Assembly (NCBI GenBank): GCA_016630955.3
Contig: CM049998.1
Span: 434,001 to 498,000, forward strand
DNA from: Didymella arachidicola
Lineage: Eukaryota; Ascomycota; Dothideomycetes; Pleosporales; Didymellaceae
Reading direction: 5' to 3'
Length of the DNA stretch: 64,000 bases
The translations under genes were made by a program, and so were the position numbers. Below, piece after piece: positions 1-11,830 of the stretch. A model generated the notes under the pieces. That model saw only the letters and a program-made list of their open reading frames with translations. It was not told the origin of the DNA and searched no databases. The number at the start of each line of letters is the position of its first letter. Position 1 is the stretch's first letter.

Positions 1-115
1 ACCTCCAGGCTGTCGTTGATCCCAAGACCAAATCTCACCAGAAACGCCCATTTTCCAAGATTGTCCGTCAAATATACACCCCAAAAACCACGCCGACTGC
101 CTCCACGCTATCCAA

Positions 116-3100
116 TCAGAACTCGTCAGCATACCCCTCGTGGTCCTGGTCTGCGTGGAAGCCACCGACAGTCTCAGCATTGTCGACCATGATGAACGGC
201 TTGCCATCACCGTCTTCCTCAATGTTGCCAAAGAGACGCATGAGGTCTGAAATATCGAGGCTGCACGTCGTCAGTAAGCTGGAAATCGACAATACTATGA
301 GTGGCCAACGTACTTCTTCGTCCTCTTGCCACGGTCGTCCATGACCTCGTCAATCTCCTTCTGCTTCTTCTTCTGCATCTCGATTAAACGCTCGTCGATG
401 GTATTCTTGACGCACATGCGCGTCATGAACGTCTCGACTCTCTGCCCTATGCGGAACACGCGACAGAAGGCCTGCTGCTCCGACGCTTGGTTCCACCAAG
501 GGTCGATGATGATGACCTTGGACGCCATGGTCAGGTTGAGGCCGAGGCCGCCGCACCGAAGAGACGCGAGGAGTATCCTTGAGTTGTCGTTGCTGGCGAA
601 TTCCTTGATGGCTTTGTCGCGCGCTTTGAGGCTGAGCTTGCCGTGGTACTGACAATGTTAGTACTTGGACCATCTGCCCGGATAAGTCCAATCTACCTGC
701 TCAGTCTTCCAGTCTTCTTGCTGACAGACCTTTGCCAAAATTCGGATCCTGGACGCCATCAGTAAGTTGAATCTCCTACCGTCAAAGAGAAACTTACATC
801 GCCAGGAACTGAGTGTAGATGATGATCTTGACGCTGCGGTTCTCCCTGATCCAATTGAGCACTTGTGCCTTGATGGCGATGGTCTTGGCCGAGGGTAGCA
901 CATCCTCGCCGCCCAGACTCAACCAGTCCTCGGCAATGTCTTCGCCATCAAGTCGCTCCTTTTTCTTCTTCTCCCGAGCAGCTGCCCTGGATCGAGTCCC
1001 GCGAGCGTTCGTCATATCGTCGTCTTCCTCTTCGTCGCACGGGCTGCAGGCGTAGAAAGGCTCTCCGCAAGCCTTGCATGTGCCGTGATCCCTGCCCTCC
1101 TCGGCGCCACGATTCATAATTATCTCGTAACAACGATCGCTGCAGATGAGATGGCCGCAGGCAGTCTTCCATGGCTTGTGGGGACGCTTGCCGCACTCTG
1201 CACACTTGGCCCTCGCTTTCTTCTGCTCCCAGAACTCGCCCACGCTGAGGCTGTTGACATAGGGCTTGAAGTCGTAGTTCTTGCCGAACGCTTGACCCGA
1301 CTTGTTGCGCTCTGGACCGCGGTGGAAGACGACTGTGTCTGCTTCAGCCTCGCCGTCTTGCGGGACCTTGACGGGAGCGCCGTCTTCCTCATCGTCCTCG
1401 TCACTCTCGGGCTCCACGTACTCGGCACCTTGCTTGGCTGCTTCTTCTGCAGCAGCTCGCTTGGCAGCCCTGATGGCCGCCTTCCTCTTCTCCCTCAGCT
1501 CGTAAGCCTCGAGCTGCTTCCGGATGCTGAGGATGGTGCGGCCTTGCTTGGCGTTGCTCGAGGCAGCTTGCTCCCTCACGACATGCTTGATGCGCTCGAT
1601 ATCTTCACGCTCAAGCAAGTCTCTCATCACGAACTGCAGCATGAGGATATGAGCAGTAAGCTGTCGGAGACGAAGCAACATGACGAGGACATTGCTGTAG
1701 GCGCCTTCGAGCGTGCCTTTCTTGGCCCACATGTTGATCCTAGAAGCAAAGCGCTGGTGGACAATGTTGTAGATGCAGCGTTCAACCCCGTTGAACTCAC
1801 ACCAGTACGTGGTCTGGTTGGCCTGTGGAAGCTTCAAAATAGGCGCATTGAACATTCTATCCGCGTGCGTGCGTCGTATCATGAACTGTGAGAGGCGGAT
1901 CAGGAGACGCTCGGCATTCTCGCCATCGCTGTTGCCGCAGTAGTTGTTCTTGAAGATCTTGAAACTCCCCGTGTGTGGAACGTTGAGGAATTTGAAGTAC
2001 GGATATAGCTCATCAAGGCCGTTCAGGATGGGTGTGCCGCTGAGAGCCCACTTGTGATCAGCCATGAGCGCGCGACAAGCGATAGAAGTCCGCGACTGGT
2101 GATTTTTGATCGCTTGCGCTTCATCAAGCACGATGCGCTTGAATATCATCCGATGCAGAACGCCCTTGCACTCACTGTACGTCTTCTTCCACCATTCGAT
2201 CTTCTGCTCGGCGGTCTGACATTCGATTGGTGGTTCGTTCTTCGGATACGATTTCATGATCTCGCTGTAAGTTGTAAGAATGATGTCGTGGGTGTGCAAG
2301 ATCGGAATGACATGAGACGAATCAAGTCGATGGCCAGCTCCGTAACGCATGACCTTCAGGCCCAGATTGGTGTGTTGCTCAATCTCAGCGGCCCACTGAG
2401 TGAGGAGAGCCGGACTTGCGACCAGCAGTGTAGTCTTTGCGCCTCGCTCACCGGTTCGCTTCATGCTGTCGAGTGAGTTCACAATATTGGCTGACCTTTA
2501 GTCAGTTCAAGACCTTCAAAATCGCACGAAGAAGTCACTTACCGAGCGTCATCAGCGTCTTCCCGAGCCCCATCTGATCGGCCATCAAACCGCCCCGGGG
2601 CTCTGATACATCATTCTCGCGCCGACGCATAAAGGCAGTGCCTAGTACTTGATAGCCCTTTAGAGATGTCGACATCCCCCTCACTAGCCAATTACCGTTG
2701 TTACCGGGTGCAAGCCTGCACGCACCACGCCCATCAAAATCTTTGGTGGCACTCAAGAGAACGTTCATGTCGCTCGTGAACTGAGTCTTGTCTGCAACTG
2801 GAACACTGGCGATGAGTTCTCTCAGCGCTTGAGATTTGTTTCGAGTCCTGAAGGTTGGCTGATCCGCGGCCTCCTGTCCAGCCTGTTGCTCAAAGACGTT
2901 TGCGTTGAGTAAGGAAGTCGCCTGTCTCGTAGCATTCTCAAGTTGTCGTTTGTGTTTGGCGGTTAATCGAGCCCCTCTGGCTACTTTGACGGCTGCCTTT
3001 CCTCGGGGAGCGCGCGAAGACTTGGACCTAGATCCTTGGCCCCTCGGGGTAGGCTGTGAAGGTGGAAGATCCCCCTCGCCAGTGCTAGTGCCTTTCTTCT

Positions 3101-3932
3101 TCCTCTTCGGATTGTCGTCCGCCGCCTCGAGAGCGACATTCATGGACTGCAGTTCGGCTTCTTGGAAGTTTACTGACTTGTTCTGCTCCCACGGTTGCTC
3201 ACCGCGGCGGCGCTTGCGCGACGGACCTTCGCCGTAAGAATCGCCTGCCAGCTCTTCCTCGTTCTCATATGCAAAACTTCGCACCGGAGGGAAGAGGTCC
3301 TGATCTTCACCCTCATGGATCTCCGCTAGCATGCGCTGTCGCTTCTTGAGTCTGGCGTCTTCGGCACCTCTGATTCTCATCCACTCAACGTCGTTTCGGA
3401 AACCAAGCCGGCCGCCATTTTGACGTTTGAGCTCTTCGTAGTGCTTTTTCTGCTTTGCAAACTCGGCTAGAGCCACTCTATGCACCATCTCATCCTCACC
3501 GACCGCGGGTTGAGGAAATGCTCCGGATGGAGGCGTGATGCCTGTCGTGACAGCCTCCAGATATGCCTCAGCATCAACATCCTCGGACATACGAGTCGGT
3601 GTAGCTCTGTTCAGAGCGGCCTTCTTCTCCTGGGACCTTTTCTGCAATTCGCGTACTTTGCTAAATATGGAAATTTTGATGCCGGGTGGGCGGACAGGGA
3701 TTGGTGTCTGTTGAGGCGGCACGCCGCTAAGACGTGGGGTCAGCGGGACTGGTGCAGGCGAAGATTCTGGTGCAGGCGAAAGTGTTGGTGCAGGCGAAGG
3801 TGCAGGTGAGTAACGCTCTGGAACGAAAAGAGATGTAGGGTCATCTATCTCAGCGTTATGTTGGTCAGGTCCGGAGAAACCGACGTCGCCAGTGGCTGCT
3901 GCATGGTTGGGCGCGTCGGCAGCGTCTTCCAT
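116..3932 (-). CDS. SNF2-family DNA translocase with internal RING finger (Rad5/Rad16/Uls1-like)
   Basis: Five exons (3932-2543, 2490-798, 748-697, 648-314, 260-116) give about 1204 aa. The first 430 residues are low-complexity and basic. The helicase core then starts, with Walker A MGLGKT at the end of exon 1, DEAQAIKN (motif II) and SGTPILNGLDELYP (motif III). A Cys-rich C3HC4-like RING follows (CAECG, CGHLICSDRC, CKACG), then the second helicase lobe with YTQFLAM, GGLGLNL and FRIGQ. A RING between the two SNF2 lobes is the hallmark of the Rad5/Rad16/Uls1 group, nuclear ATPases that act in DNA repair and SUMO or ubiquitin signalling. Which member this is cannot be decided here. All four introns have GT-AG ends and keep frame; the protein ends at a TGA at 116-118. 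Start chosen: ATG at 3932. Confidence 0.88.
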
Positions 3933-4806
3933 GATCTCGTCGTGGATGATGAGTTCTTGTGAGGTTCGTTGTGCTTCTTGCTCAGGCTCGAGATCTGCGT
4001 GGAGGTGAAGAAGACTCAGAGGCGCGCTGGGTATGCAAGAACGGGGTGGTACGATTAGCAGACGTAGCGTAGCTACTGATGATTGCTGTAGTTAGTAAAG
4101 TGTGCTAAAAGCTATTCGATAGGTCTTTGCAGTGGACAAATAGCTGCGGCGGTGTGGTGTATGAGTGAAGGCTAGTCGGCCTGAGGGTATACTCTTTTAC
4201 CATAGCTGCGAGGTCTGACGCTAGCGTGACAGATAGCTCCGGGTGAGAGAAGCACAGGCCTTGGAACAGGCGGATTGATAGCGGCATGGACCTGGTGTGA
4301 GTATCTCGTGCATCGCAGGTGAGAGTTCGATGTGGAGGTAATGTAGCAGCCAGTGGGTTGAAGAGGGTACTGAAGCACTCCTGACTTCCTTCAACGATGA
4401 GCAGAGCTGTCTCTGAATTGACAGTAGCCAATATTATGATGTTTGGTTTCGCGACATGGAGGGCTGCAATATTCGTAGGGAAGATGCAGCTGGAAAAACT
4501 TACTGCATGCTGTTAGCGGCAAAACACCTCAAGAGGAAGTCGCAAACCCATACGAATGCGAACATACCTTCCCGATCGCTGAATAATATGAAAGCATACT
4601 GGAATGATGACTGGTTGCTTGCATTGCATTTAAAGACATTACTAAATGTGCTGGGTATCAAGCTTGTGGCACAGGAACGGAGACCAGATCACATGCACGC
4701 CGACGTGTGCTGGTTTCGATAGCCACCCATAGTCAGAACGCCATGACAGTCTGATAATACGCTGACAAAATAATGTGACAGAAGAAATCGAAATGATCGT
4801 CAATGC
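3933..4806. other. Intergenic, no gene seen
   Basis: Upstream region of the SNF2 gene and 3' flank of the Ca2+ exchanger. It has only short open frames (about 110 aa at most) without recognisable composition or motifs. It presumably holds the SNF2 promoter and the exchanger's terminator. Confidence 0.5.
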
Positions 4807-6651
4807 TTAGCACTGGTTCTCGGCGATCTCGGGATAGAACCATGCAGCCACTGCAATAATAATGTAACTTGCCATGAGCAAGACGCCTTCGAGCCAATCT
4901 GGATACACATTAGTATGTAATCATGAAGAGTGTCGCGAGATGTACTTACGAGACTTTCCGTCCTGGATAAGATAGTTGACGAGCAACACCGAGACAAAGA
5001 GAGTGGCAATCTGGAAGGTGTCGAAGTACAGAGTCATGCAGTCCTTGCCCAGAATCCAACCAAGAATAACAATGAAGGGGAAGACAAGCAGAGCAATCTG
5101 CATGGATGAACCGACAGCGACACCAATGGAGAGATCCATCTTGTCCTTCATAGCAACAGTGACAGCAGTGGCGTGTTCAGCAGCGTTACCGACGATGGGC
5201 AGGAGAATCAGACCGACGAAAGTGGTAGAGACACCACCGGTGGCAGTAAGACCGTTAATACTGCTGACCATGAACTCGGAGCAGAAAGCGACGAGGGTGG
5301 TGGAAACAGCGAGCGTGACGAGAGCGCCTATAACGGATAGAGACGGAGTCTCAAACTCTTCCTCTTCCTCTTCCTCGTCGTCAGACTGTTTGTGCAAGAG
5401 GTTCTTCACATTGATGCCGCCACCGGATGCAGCAGCAGTTCCAGCACCGATCGCAGCAACGCCACGTTCGGCTGCGCCATCTTCGAGCTTGTATGACTTG
5501 CGCTTAGGGACCTTCTGGCTGGGTTCGTTGTACATGGCGACGTGAGTTTTCAGCTGGAAGAGGAGGTAACAGCCGTAGACGATCAGAAGAATGACTGCAG
5601 TTCCGTGCGAGAGTTCCTGGTTCCTGAGAGCATCGCCATCGTCATTGTTGTCCTCAGCAATGGTGTTGTGGAAGACGGTTGGGATGATGAGTGAGGCGAT
5701 GCAGAGCGCAAGGAGCGATGCAGCTGTCTGTGCCACCGTGACGTTGAAGAACTGCTCGGAGCGGTTGATGCCACCCAGGAAGAAGGACATGCCGAGAACG
5801 AGAAGCAAGTTCGAGAGCATACTGCCAATGAGCGAAGACTTGACAATCGTGATCTCATTCGCGATCAAAGCCTGAATGGAGACAATCAACTCAACAGCGT
5901 TACCAAACGAGGCATTGAGCAGTCCACCCATCGTCTCACCGACTCTGATTGCCAACTCCTCAGTCGCGTTACTGAGCATAGCTGCGAGCGGAATGATGGC
6001 GATGAAGTTGATGATGAAGTTAATGACGGGCTTGTTCAGATGAGCGTAGTTGATGGCGAATCCGACCGGGACGAAAACGAGCAGGACGTTGATCCATGCG
6101 CCAAACAACACAAAGCGAAATTGCTGTCCGATAGGGATCTTGCGCTTGAGTGCTTTACGCTTGCGCTCTTCCACTGAAAGGTCTTCGGATGTCTGGTTGG
6201 CAAGGGTCTCGTCGTCGATGTTGTCATGCTCGTGCTTTCCACGAAGCAGCTTCTTGAATTTGCCGCGCTTGGTGACACCCTCGTGCGAGTCTACAACAGT
6301 ACTGTCGCTACCATCTCTTGTAACTCCGTTCGTCTCTTGTGTCATGTCGGCCTCTGCTTTAGTGGATGATTCCGGGAACTGGACGGCGCCATTTGTGTAT
6401 GGTGCAGCGGACACGGGATCTGTAGCGTGATGCTGTGGCGCTCCGAACTCTTTTGCAGTATCTCTGCTCTCAATTCCTCTCTGCTCCTGGATGGTTGGGA
6501 TGTGGTCGGCCTCTGATCGTGTGCGGGTCAGATTCTCCTCATCGTAAGCCTGTTCCCTTGACCGGGTCCGGGCGAAGGGGTTGTAGTTCATGGATCCATT
6601 GAGCCCATGGGACGCAGATCGATGCGCTTTTCTCCTTACTGCGTCTATCAT
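4807..6651 (-). CDS. Vacuolar Ca2+/H+ exchanger, CAX/VCX1 family
   Basis: Two exons (6651-4950 and 4898-4807) encode about 597 aa. Both signature alpha repeats of cation/proton exchangers are present: GNAVELIVSIQAL in the first half and GNAAEHATAVTVAMKDK in the second. Between them lies an acidic loop (SDDEEEEEEEFETPS) like the acidic motif of VCX1. About 180 residues of polar N-terminus precede the first membrane segment (FRFVLFGAWINVLLVFV). The short last exon completes the final membrane helix and ends ...EIAENQC. The expected role is moving cytosolic Ca2+ into the vacuole in exchange for protons. Start chosen: ATG at 6651, the first Met of the long frame. A GTAAGG just after it could be a false donor. 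Confidence 0.92.
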
Positions 6652-8723
6652 TATCGTCAGATGTTGTTATACCGAAGACGTGTTGTTGTGATTGAACTTC
6701 GACGTCGATGGCGTTGAGCCGGAGATGGCAGCTCCACTTACGCATGGGTATGGATTTGGTGGGCAACTGGCCCGACGTGGGAATCCTAGTTGTTGAAAAA
6801 GGATTCGATCGATGTTCCCACAGCGGAGCTTAAACGCGCAGATGCTTACGCGAGCTTCGTAAAGAAGATTGGTCTCTCGGCAGTGGTGTATTTGGGGGCC
6901 AGGAGACAACTAGAATGCTGACACTGTGTTTGGATAGACAAGCGCGCGCCTTCGAAACGGTCGGTGCAAAGTCTGGAGCAATAGCGCGAGTGGAATGCGC
7001 GGGCAAAGAAGAGGACTCGGTTGCCTGGTTACCTTGTACTGTGAGGAACTTTGAGAATAGAAATGGCGGCAGGAAAGGGGACACAAAGACGTAATTAAAC
7101 AGGTGTTGCAGCGACTCGCAGCGACCCACGTCAGTTGTGGCTGGAGGTGCAAGTTCGCACGAATTGGAAGGCGAAGAATGCTTGCGCCACAGATCTAGAG
7201 AGCCTAAACGACAAGGTCGAAAGGCAGTGCTCATAGCGCGGGCGAGAAGAACTCAAATCAGCTTCGCCAGAGCGAACTGATCGCTGGCTGCTCCACGGCA
7301 GTCACATTGTGCGATGCCCACACGTCACGATTCACCGGTCGTCAAGCAAGCCAAGGGGCGCGCTTGAGAAGATGAAGGCTTCTTGGCTGGCGGTCAAGCA
7401 AGGAAATCTGGGTCCCAAGTGTCTGGGCGTGACACCATCGCGCGACAGAAACGGTTAATTGAGTCCTACAAGCCACAGCTATTCATCCTCGAATCAACGG
7501 AGAGTGATGCGTCGCAACTTGATGATTCCTTGATCGGTGTTCTGTAGCAGCAATCTGTTGTACAGGTCTAGGGGGACTGCGAAGGCGGTGTTGCGCTGGA
7601 ACGGTGTTGTTGTCCGGCCATGACGCAGCTCATGAGGAGTCTGGCTGGTGAAGCCGAATGCGAGCCGTGAGGACGTGTCTAATTCGCGCCACTGAATGCA
7701 GGATGCAGGGCACACAAATGCTGAAGTTGAAAGAAAGTGTGCGCGCATTACCGGGGCTCAGGGTCATCTTATCTCTCTCGAATTGGGGTCTAGAAGGCTA
7801 TCACGGAAGTGCGGCATCAGGTGGATACGCGGCTGTTGTGTTGCACACCAAGATCTGACCTCAGGGCAGACCGGAGGTTTTCTACGTCGTCCAGGGTGCG
7901 ACTGTGTCGACTCTAGAGATGATGTCGCATGTAGTTAAGCGCAAGCCACGCGTTGCGGGTGAAGTATTCCTGCAGGTCCAAAGCGTGTGCCCATCTACAG
8001 AACGTATAGGCTGACCAACATCTTCATATACCATCGTCGAGACTAACTCTGCCCATGCCTTACTACAGAACTGCTGTTCAAGAGGCTTGCGGTCCCGGAG
8101 GCCTTGATGATTTGGTAGTACACTCAACATGTTGCTCGAGTACGCCTTGCTAATATACTACCATGGCTAGCACGCGAGTAGCCCGACTGACGAAGCCTTT
8201 AGCAGTTTGAGACTCTTTGCGATCATTATTCGTCAGCAGTTCCTCCACGTCCCAAAAGCCGGACTTCTCCACTAGTTTGAGCCTCTCTAACAAGCATAGA
8301 CAACACTCTAGAGACTTCACCATGCCATTTGCAACAAGACTACCTTGCTCGAGCCGAGTTTGATACGAACATCTCATTCGGCGTAGCCAGACCCCTGTAT
8401 GCCATTAATTAACACAACGACCTCGCAAGCACTTTGTCAGTGTGTAAGTAACAATACGGTCCAGGGGGTGTCTCTACCGTCGAAGCAGGAAGGCTTGCTT
8501 CAATAGTCCAGGACAGCACGGAGTCCGACACAGAAACAGGTGAACGAAAAGGTGAGAAATGAGTTTCCATGTATCAACACATACACAAACAGAGTCCACA
8601 AATGTAAGACGCCGTCGCTATCCGTTCCTAATCCCAGCCATAAACGCCCGACATACACCGCCGTGATCTCATGAACTCTGGGCTTTGAATGAGCCTATCT
8701 TTCGCTCAGGCAAACGAGCACCA
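6652..8723. other. Intergenic, one possible gene relic
   Basis: The exchanger's promoter side and the 3' flank of the Pmp3-family gene. Several open frames of 60-135 aa overlap one another on both strands and none has family motifs. The most protein-like piece is on the minus strand at 8377-8150 (ATG start, about 75 aa, including KSGFWDVEELL), followed by another open stretch at 8130-7882. I could not join them into a convincing gene, and no function is assigned. Confidence 0.4.
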
Positions 8724-9289
8724 TCAAGGGCTCTGCACCTTATGGTCGCCCTTGATCACATCCGCATACGTTGGCGGAGGACCCTCAGGCTGACTGCTAC
8801 TCCCCTCACCACCAAGGTGCTGCGGTGCATCCCCAGGCCTTCCACTTGTCCCCTTCCCACTCTTCTTAGGCTTATTCTGGTTCTCCACGCCTGTCTGCTG
8901 TCCACCGCTGGGCTGCTGCTGGGGCACAGTCCCATAGTTCATACCACCCTGTCTCTGCGGCCCAGTATGGCTGACCACATAGTACGTGGTTCCCTGGCGA
9001 CCGCCTTCTTGGTCGGGAACGGGCCCGTAGCCGTCGTAGCTGTCGTATGGGTCGGGGTTCTGCAGGATGATATACCAGGCGTGCAGAAGGCCGGGGAGGA
9101 ATCCGAGGCAGCAGAGCGCGATATTGATGAGTGAGTCGGCAGAGCAGATACCGCGCTTTACCCAGACTGTGGTGTGTTAGTGGGTGCTTGTAGAAGCGCG
9201 ATGAAGGCGGATGCCTAGAGCAGTTACTTGCCTCCGATGGGTGGGAAGAGGACGCTGAGGAGCATCAGGAAGCAGTCGGCGCCGCACAT
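8724..9289 (-). CDS. Pmp3/UPF0057-family small membrane protein with long polar tail
   Basis: Two exons (9289-9232 and 9166-8724) encode 166 aa. Residues 1-55 are a Pmp3/Sna-type proteolipid: MCGADCFLMLLSVLFPPIG, then VWVKRG and a second hydrophobic segment INIALCCLGFLPGLLHAWYI. The PPIGVWVKRG motif is formed only by splicing. The rest is a polar Gly/Gln/Pro-rich tail with a PPPTYADV motif near the C-terminus (PPxY-like), longer than in yeast Pmp3 and closer in layout to the Sna-type members. Family members sit in plasma or vacuolar membranes and affect ion and membrane-potential homeostasis. The intron starts with GC (GCAAGT) rather than GT; only this donor keeps the frame and restores the family motif. 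Confidence 0.88.
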
Positions 9290-9579
9290 GTTTGCGGTAT
9301 TGCGGGGCTGAAGTAAGCGGATGTATGTGTGGTCAAGCGATCGTACAGGTGAAGTGCAGAAGTGGAGATGCAGAAGTTGCGATTGTCGCCTGAGACGCAG
9401 CTTCCCCATCCAAGACGAAGACGTCATGTGTTGTGGCTGAGTTGCCAACGCCACAGCTAGTCTTAGTAGCCGCGGCTGTGAACATAGCTAGCACGCGAAC
9501 ATGCTGGAAATGGAAGCCAGCGATCACAAAGACGTAGAATCTTGGAGAATTGAGTTTGATTCGCTTGAGTTGATTTTAT

Positions 9580-10857
9580 CTATTCTTTGCCACCCAGATA
9601 TCGGTAGACGACGGAGAAATCCTTTCCTTTGCAGTCGGGTGCCTTTTCTGCTGCTTCGTAGAGCTGTCTTGCCGACTCGCCCAATGCAAGCTTTACGTTC
9701 GCCTCCTCAGCAGCCTTGAGGGCGAGCTTCAGGTCCTTGTTGGCAAGAGCAACCCCAAAGCCTCCTTCGTACCCTCTGCTGGCGGGTGAACCCTCAATGA
9801 CACCGGGCACAGGATTATTGACCTCACTTGGCCAGCACTTGCCCGTACTAATGTTGATCATTCCAGCAAGGGCTTTCGGATCAAGACCCCACTGAATGCC
9901 CATGTTCATAGCCTCAGCGGTCGCGATATTATTCAAAGCTAAGAGGTAGTTGTTGGCGAGCTTCCCCTTGAGTCCGGCACCTTGTTCTCCAAGATGAAGA
10001 ACTCTTCGACCCATCAAAGACAGGACTTCCGTTGCGCGGTCAACGACCTCAGGTGCGGCACCAATCATGAAAGTGAGCGTGCCAGCAGCAGCTCCAACGA
10101 CACCGCCCGACATGGGAGCGTCAATGAACTTTCCTTGGCCGGTCGAGTGCGCATTTTCAGCGACCTCGGCCGATGTTATAGGGTCGATCGTTGATGTATC
10201 AATGAACAGACGCTCGTTGCTCACAGAGGCATCTGTAAGCAGGGTGGGTGGCTCAAGCATGGCCTTATATACCGCTTTGACATGCTGAGGCTCCGGTAGA
10301 GCCGTTATGATTACTTCCTAATCACGGTCAGTCTCCTGACACCACTTAGGTGAACAGCAAGGACGTGTATGGTTGTTGCATCAGAGGATTGGCTATGAAG
10401 TGTAAAATCATGAGAAGAGCCACAAGTGACCCCAACTTAGATCATAAAAGATTTGGAAAAGGAAGTGTATCATCATGCAAGGTATGCGAAGAGGGCAGGG
10501 ATGAACTCACGGCTTTCTCGGCGACCTCGCGAACATTTTCCGCAACCCGTACGCCAGTAGAGTGCTCCTTGAGAAACTTCTGGCAAGCGGCGGTATTGAC
10601 ATCGTGGATGAAGAGCGTGTCTTCAGCTGGCACTTTTGCTCTCAGGTTCTTAGCCATAGAGTAGCCTGACAAGATATTAGTGAGCCGCGCGGTCATGTGA
10701 GCTTGCTAGTATATTGCATACCCATTCGTCCCAGACCAATGAAGCCCCATGTAGCTTGCAAGTCCCGAGTACTTGAGAAGCATCTCTGGGCGCTCTGACG
10801 AGCTGCACATGGTGCTATCCGCCTCAAAGGTGTCGACACTGCTGTGATCGTCCGCAT
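9580..10857 (-). CDS. 3-hydroxyisobutyrate dehydrogenase, mitochondrial
   Basis: Three exons (10857-10722, 10665-10511, 10317-9580) encode 342 aa. The N-terminus (MRTITAVSTPLRRIAPCAAR, then QRCFSS) is basic, Ser/Arg-rich and free of acids, as expected of a mitochondrial presequence. The NAD-binding motif GFIGLGRMG spans the first splice junction. FIDTSTIDP, APMSGGVVGAAAGTL and the lysine-containing GLKGKLANN (catalytic Lys region) follow, and the end is KDFSVVYRYLGG. The enzyme oxidises 3-hydroxyisobutyrate in mitochondrial valine degradation. The first exon lies in a frame different from the longer open frame there; I chose it because it supplies the presequence and all phases agree. Confidence 0.9.
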
Positions 10858-11830
10858 TGTGATTGTCGGATACTAGGTCGGCTACACTGGTGGGCGGACG
10901 TTGCAGGTCGAGCTGCAGTGGGATGCGGCTGGTGTCGGTCTCCGCACTCTTGATATGCTCAGCCGAGGTTGCGACTGCCCAAAGGATGAGCGGCTCTACG
11001 GTTGGCTGCGCCGTAGACCTTGCTGTCTGGAGCACCGTCCATAATTGAGGAATTGGGAGGCAGCTTGCGCCGAAGCGCTGCTATGAGCTGGTATGATCAA
11101 GGCATGATGATGTTGATGTCCACAGCAAACCGTGCGAACGATTTTGTAGAGATTTTTGCGTTTGCGTCCGTGCGCAAACTAGCGACATGAACGTACCCCG
11201 AGCTTGAAGCTTCATGTCAAGACAAACTGACATTCATAAATCACGCATGAGCGATGAGCAGGACGAACACGGGCTGTAACCCTGTATTGAAAATACTGAG
11301 ATAGACGTGGGTACTTCAACATGTCGAACATCCCACCTCGTCACTTTCACGCCTTCCCTGAAACGTTTCAACATAGTCCACCGTGCTCTAGTCCAAGGCG
11401 GTGCAGATTTGAGAGAGCATACAGCTGCTCCAAATGCTTTGTTGACGATCCAAGTACTTTCCAATTTCGAGATGCCATCATATACCCCTTGTAAAAATCT
11501 CCTAGCGGGACCCCTCCGCCGTCTTGAGCCACAAGTCGTAACGTCGACTGTGACTACGGTCTGCGTTTACCCACCTGACACCATTTCGCGTTCGCTTGAG
11601 GATCTTTCTTGTTCTGGGTGCCACAACCTGAAAGCCAACGTTGAACTCCTCTGCCTATGCATCGTCTGTCAGTCACCGTGTGCCTCGAATTGGCCAACAT
11701 GCTGGTCTCAATATCTGGAGTCAAAAGAATGTCGTTCTGACAGTGCAGTAAAACTGCTGGGTATCTTGATATGTGTTCCTAGTGCCATGTGATGCGAACT
11801 CCGAGGCAATGCTTGCTAAATCCACTTTTA
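10858..11830. other. Intergenic, no supported gene
   Basis: Separates the dehydrogenase promoter from the Rpc37 stop codon. A 161-codon open frame on the plus strand (11307-11792) has no recognisable motif and its composition does not look like a protein. I see no RNA gene here. Confidence 0.45.

Noticed and set aside
1085..1891. 268-codon plus-strand open frame
   Set aside because: Antisense to the SNF2 gene, whose helicase motifs are clear on the minus strand; no motif in this frame.
10706..11035. Longer open frame as the first exon of the dehydrogenase
   Set aside because: It is out of frame with GFIGLGRMG; the short frame from 10857 gives a presequence and correct phases.
11307..11792. 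161-codon plus-strand open frame
   Set aside because: No recognisable domain, odd composition, no splice partners; treated as chance.
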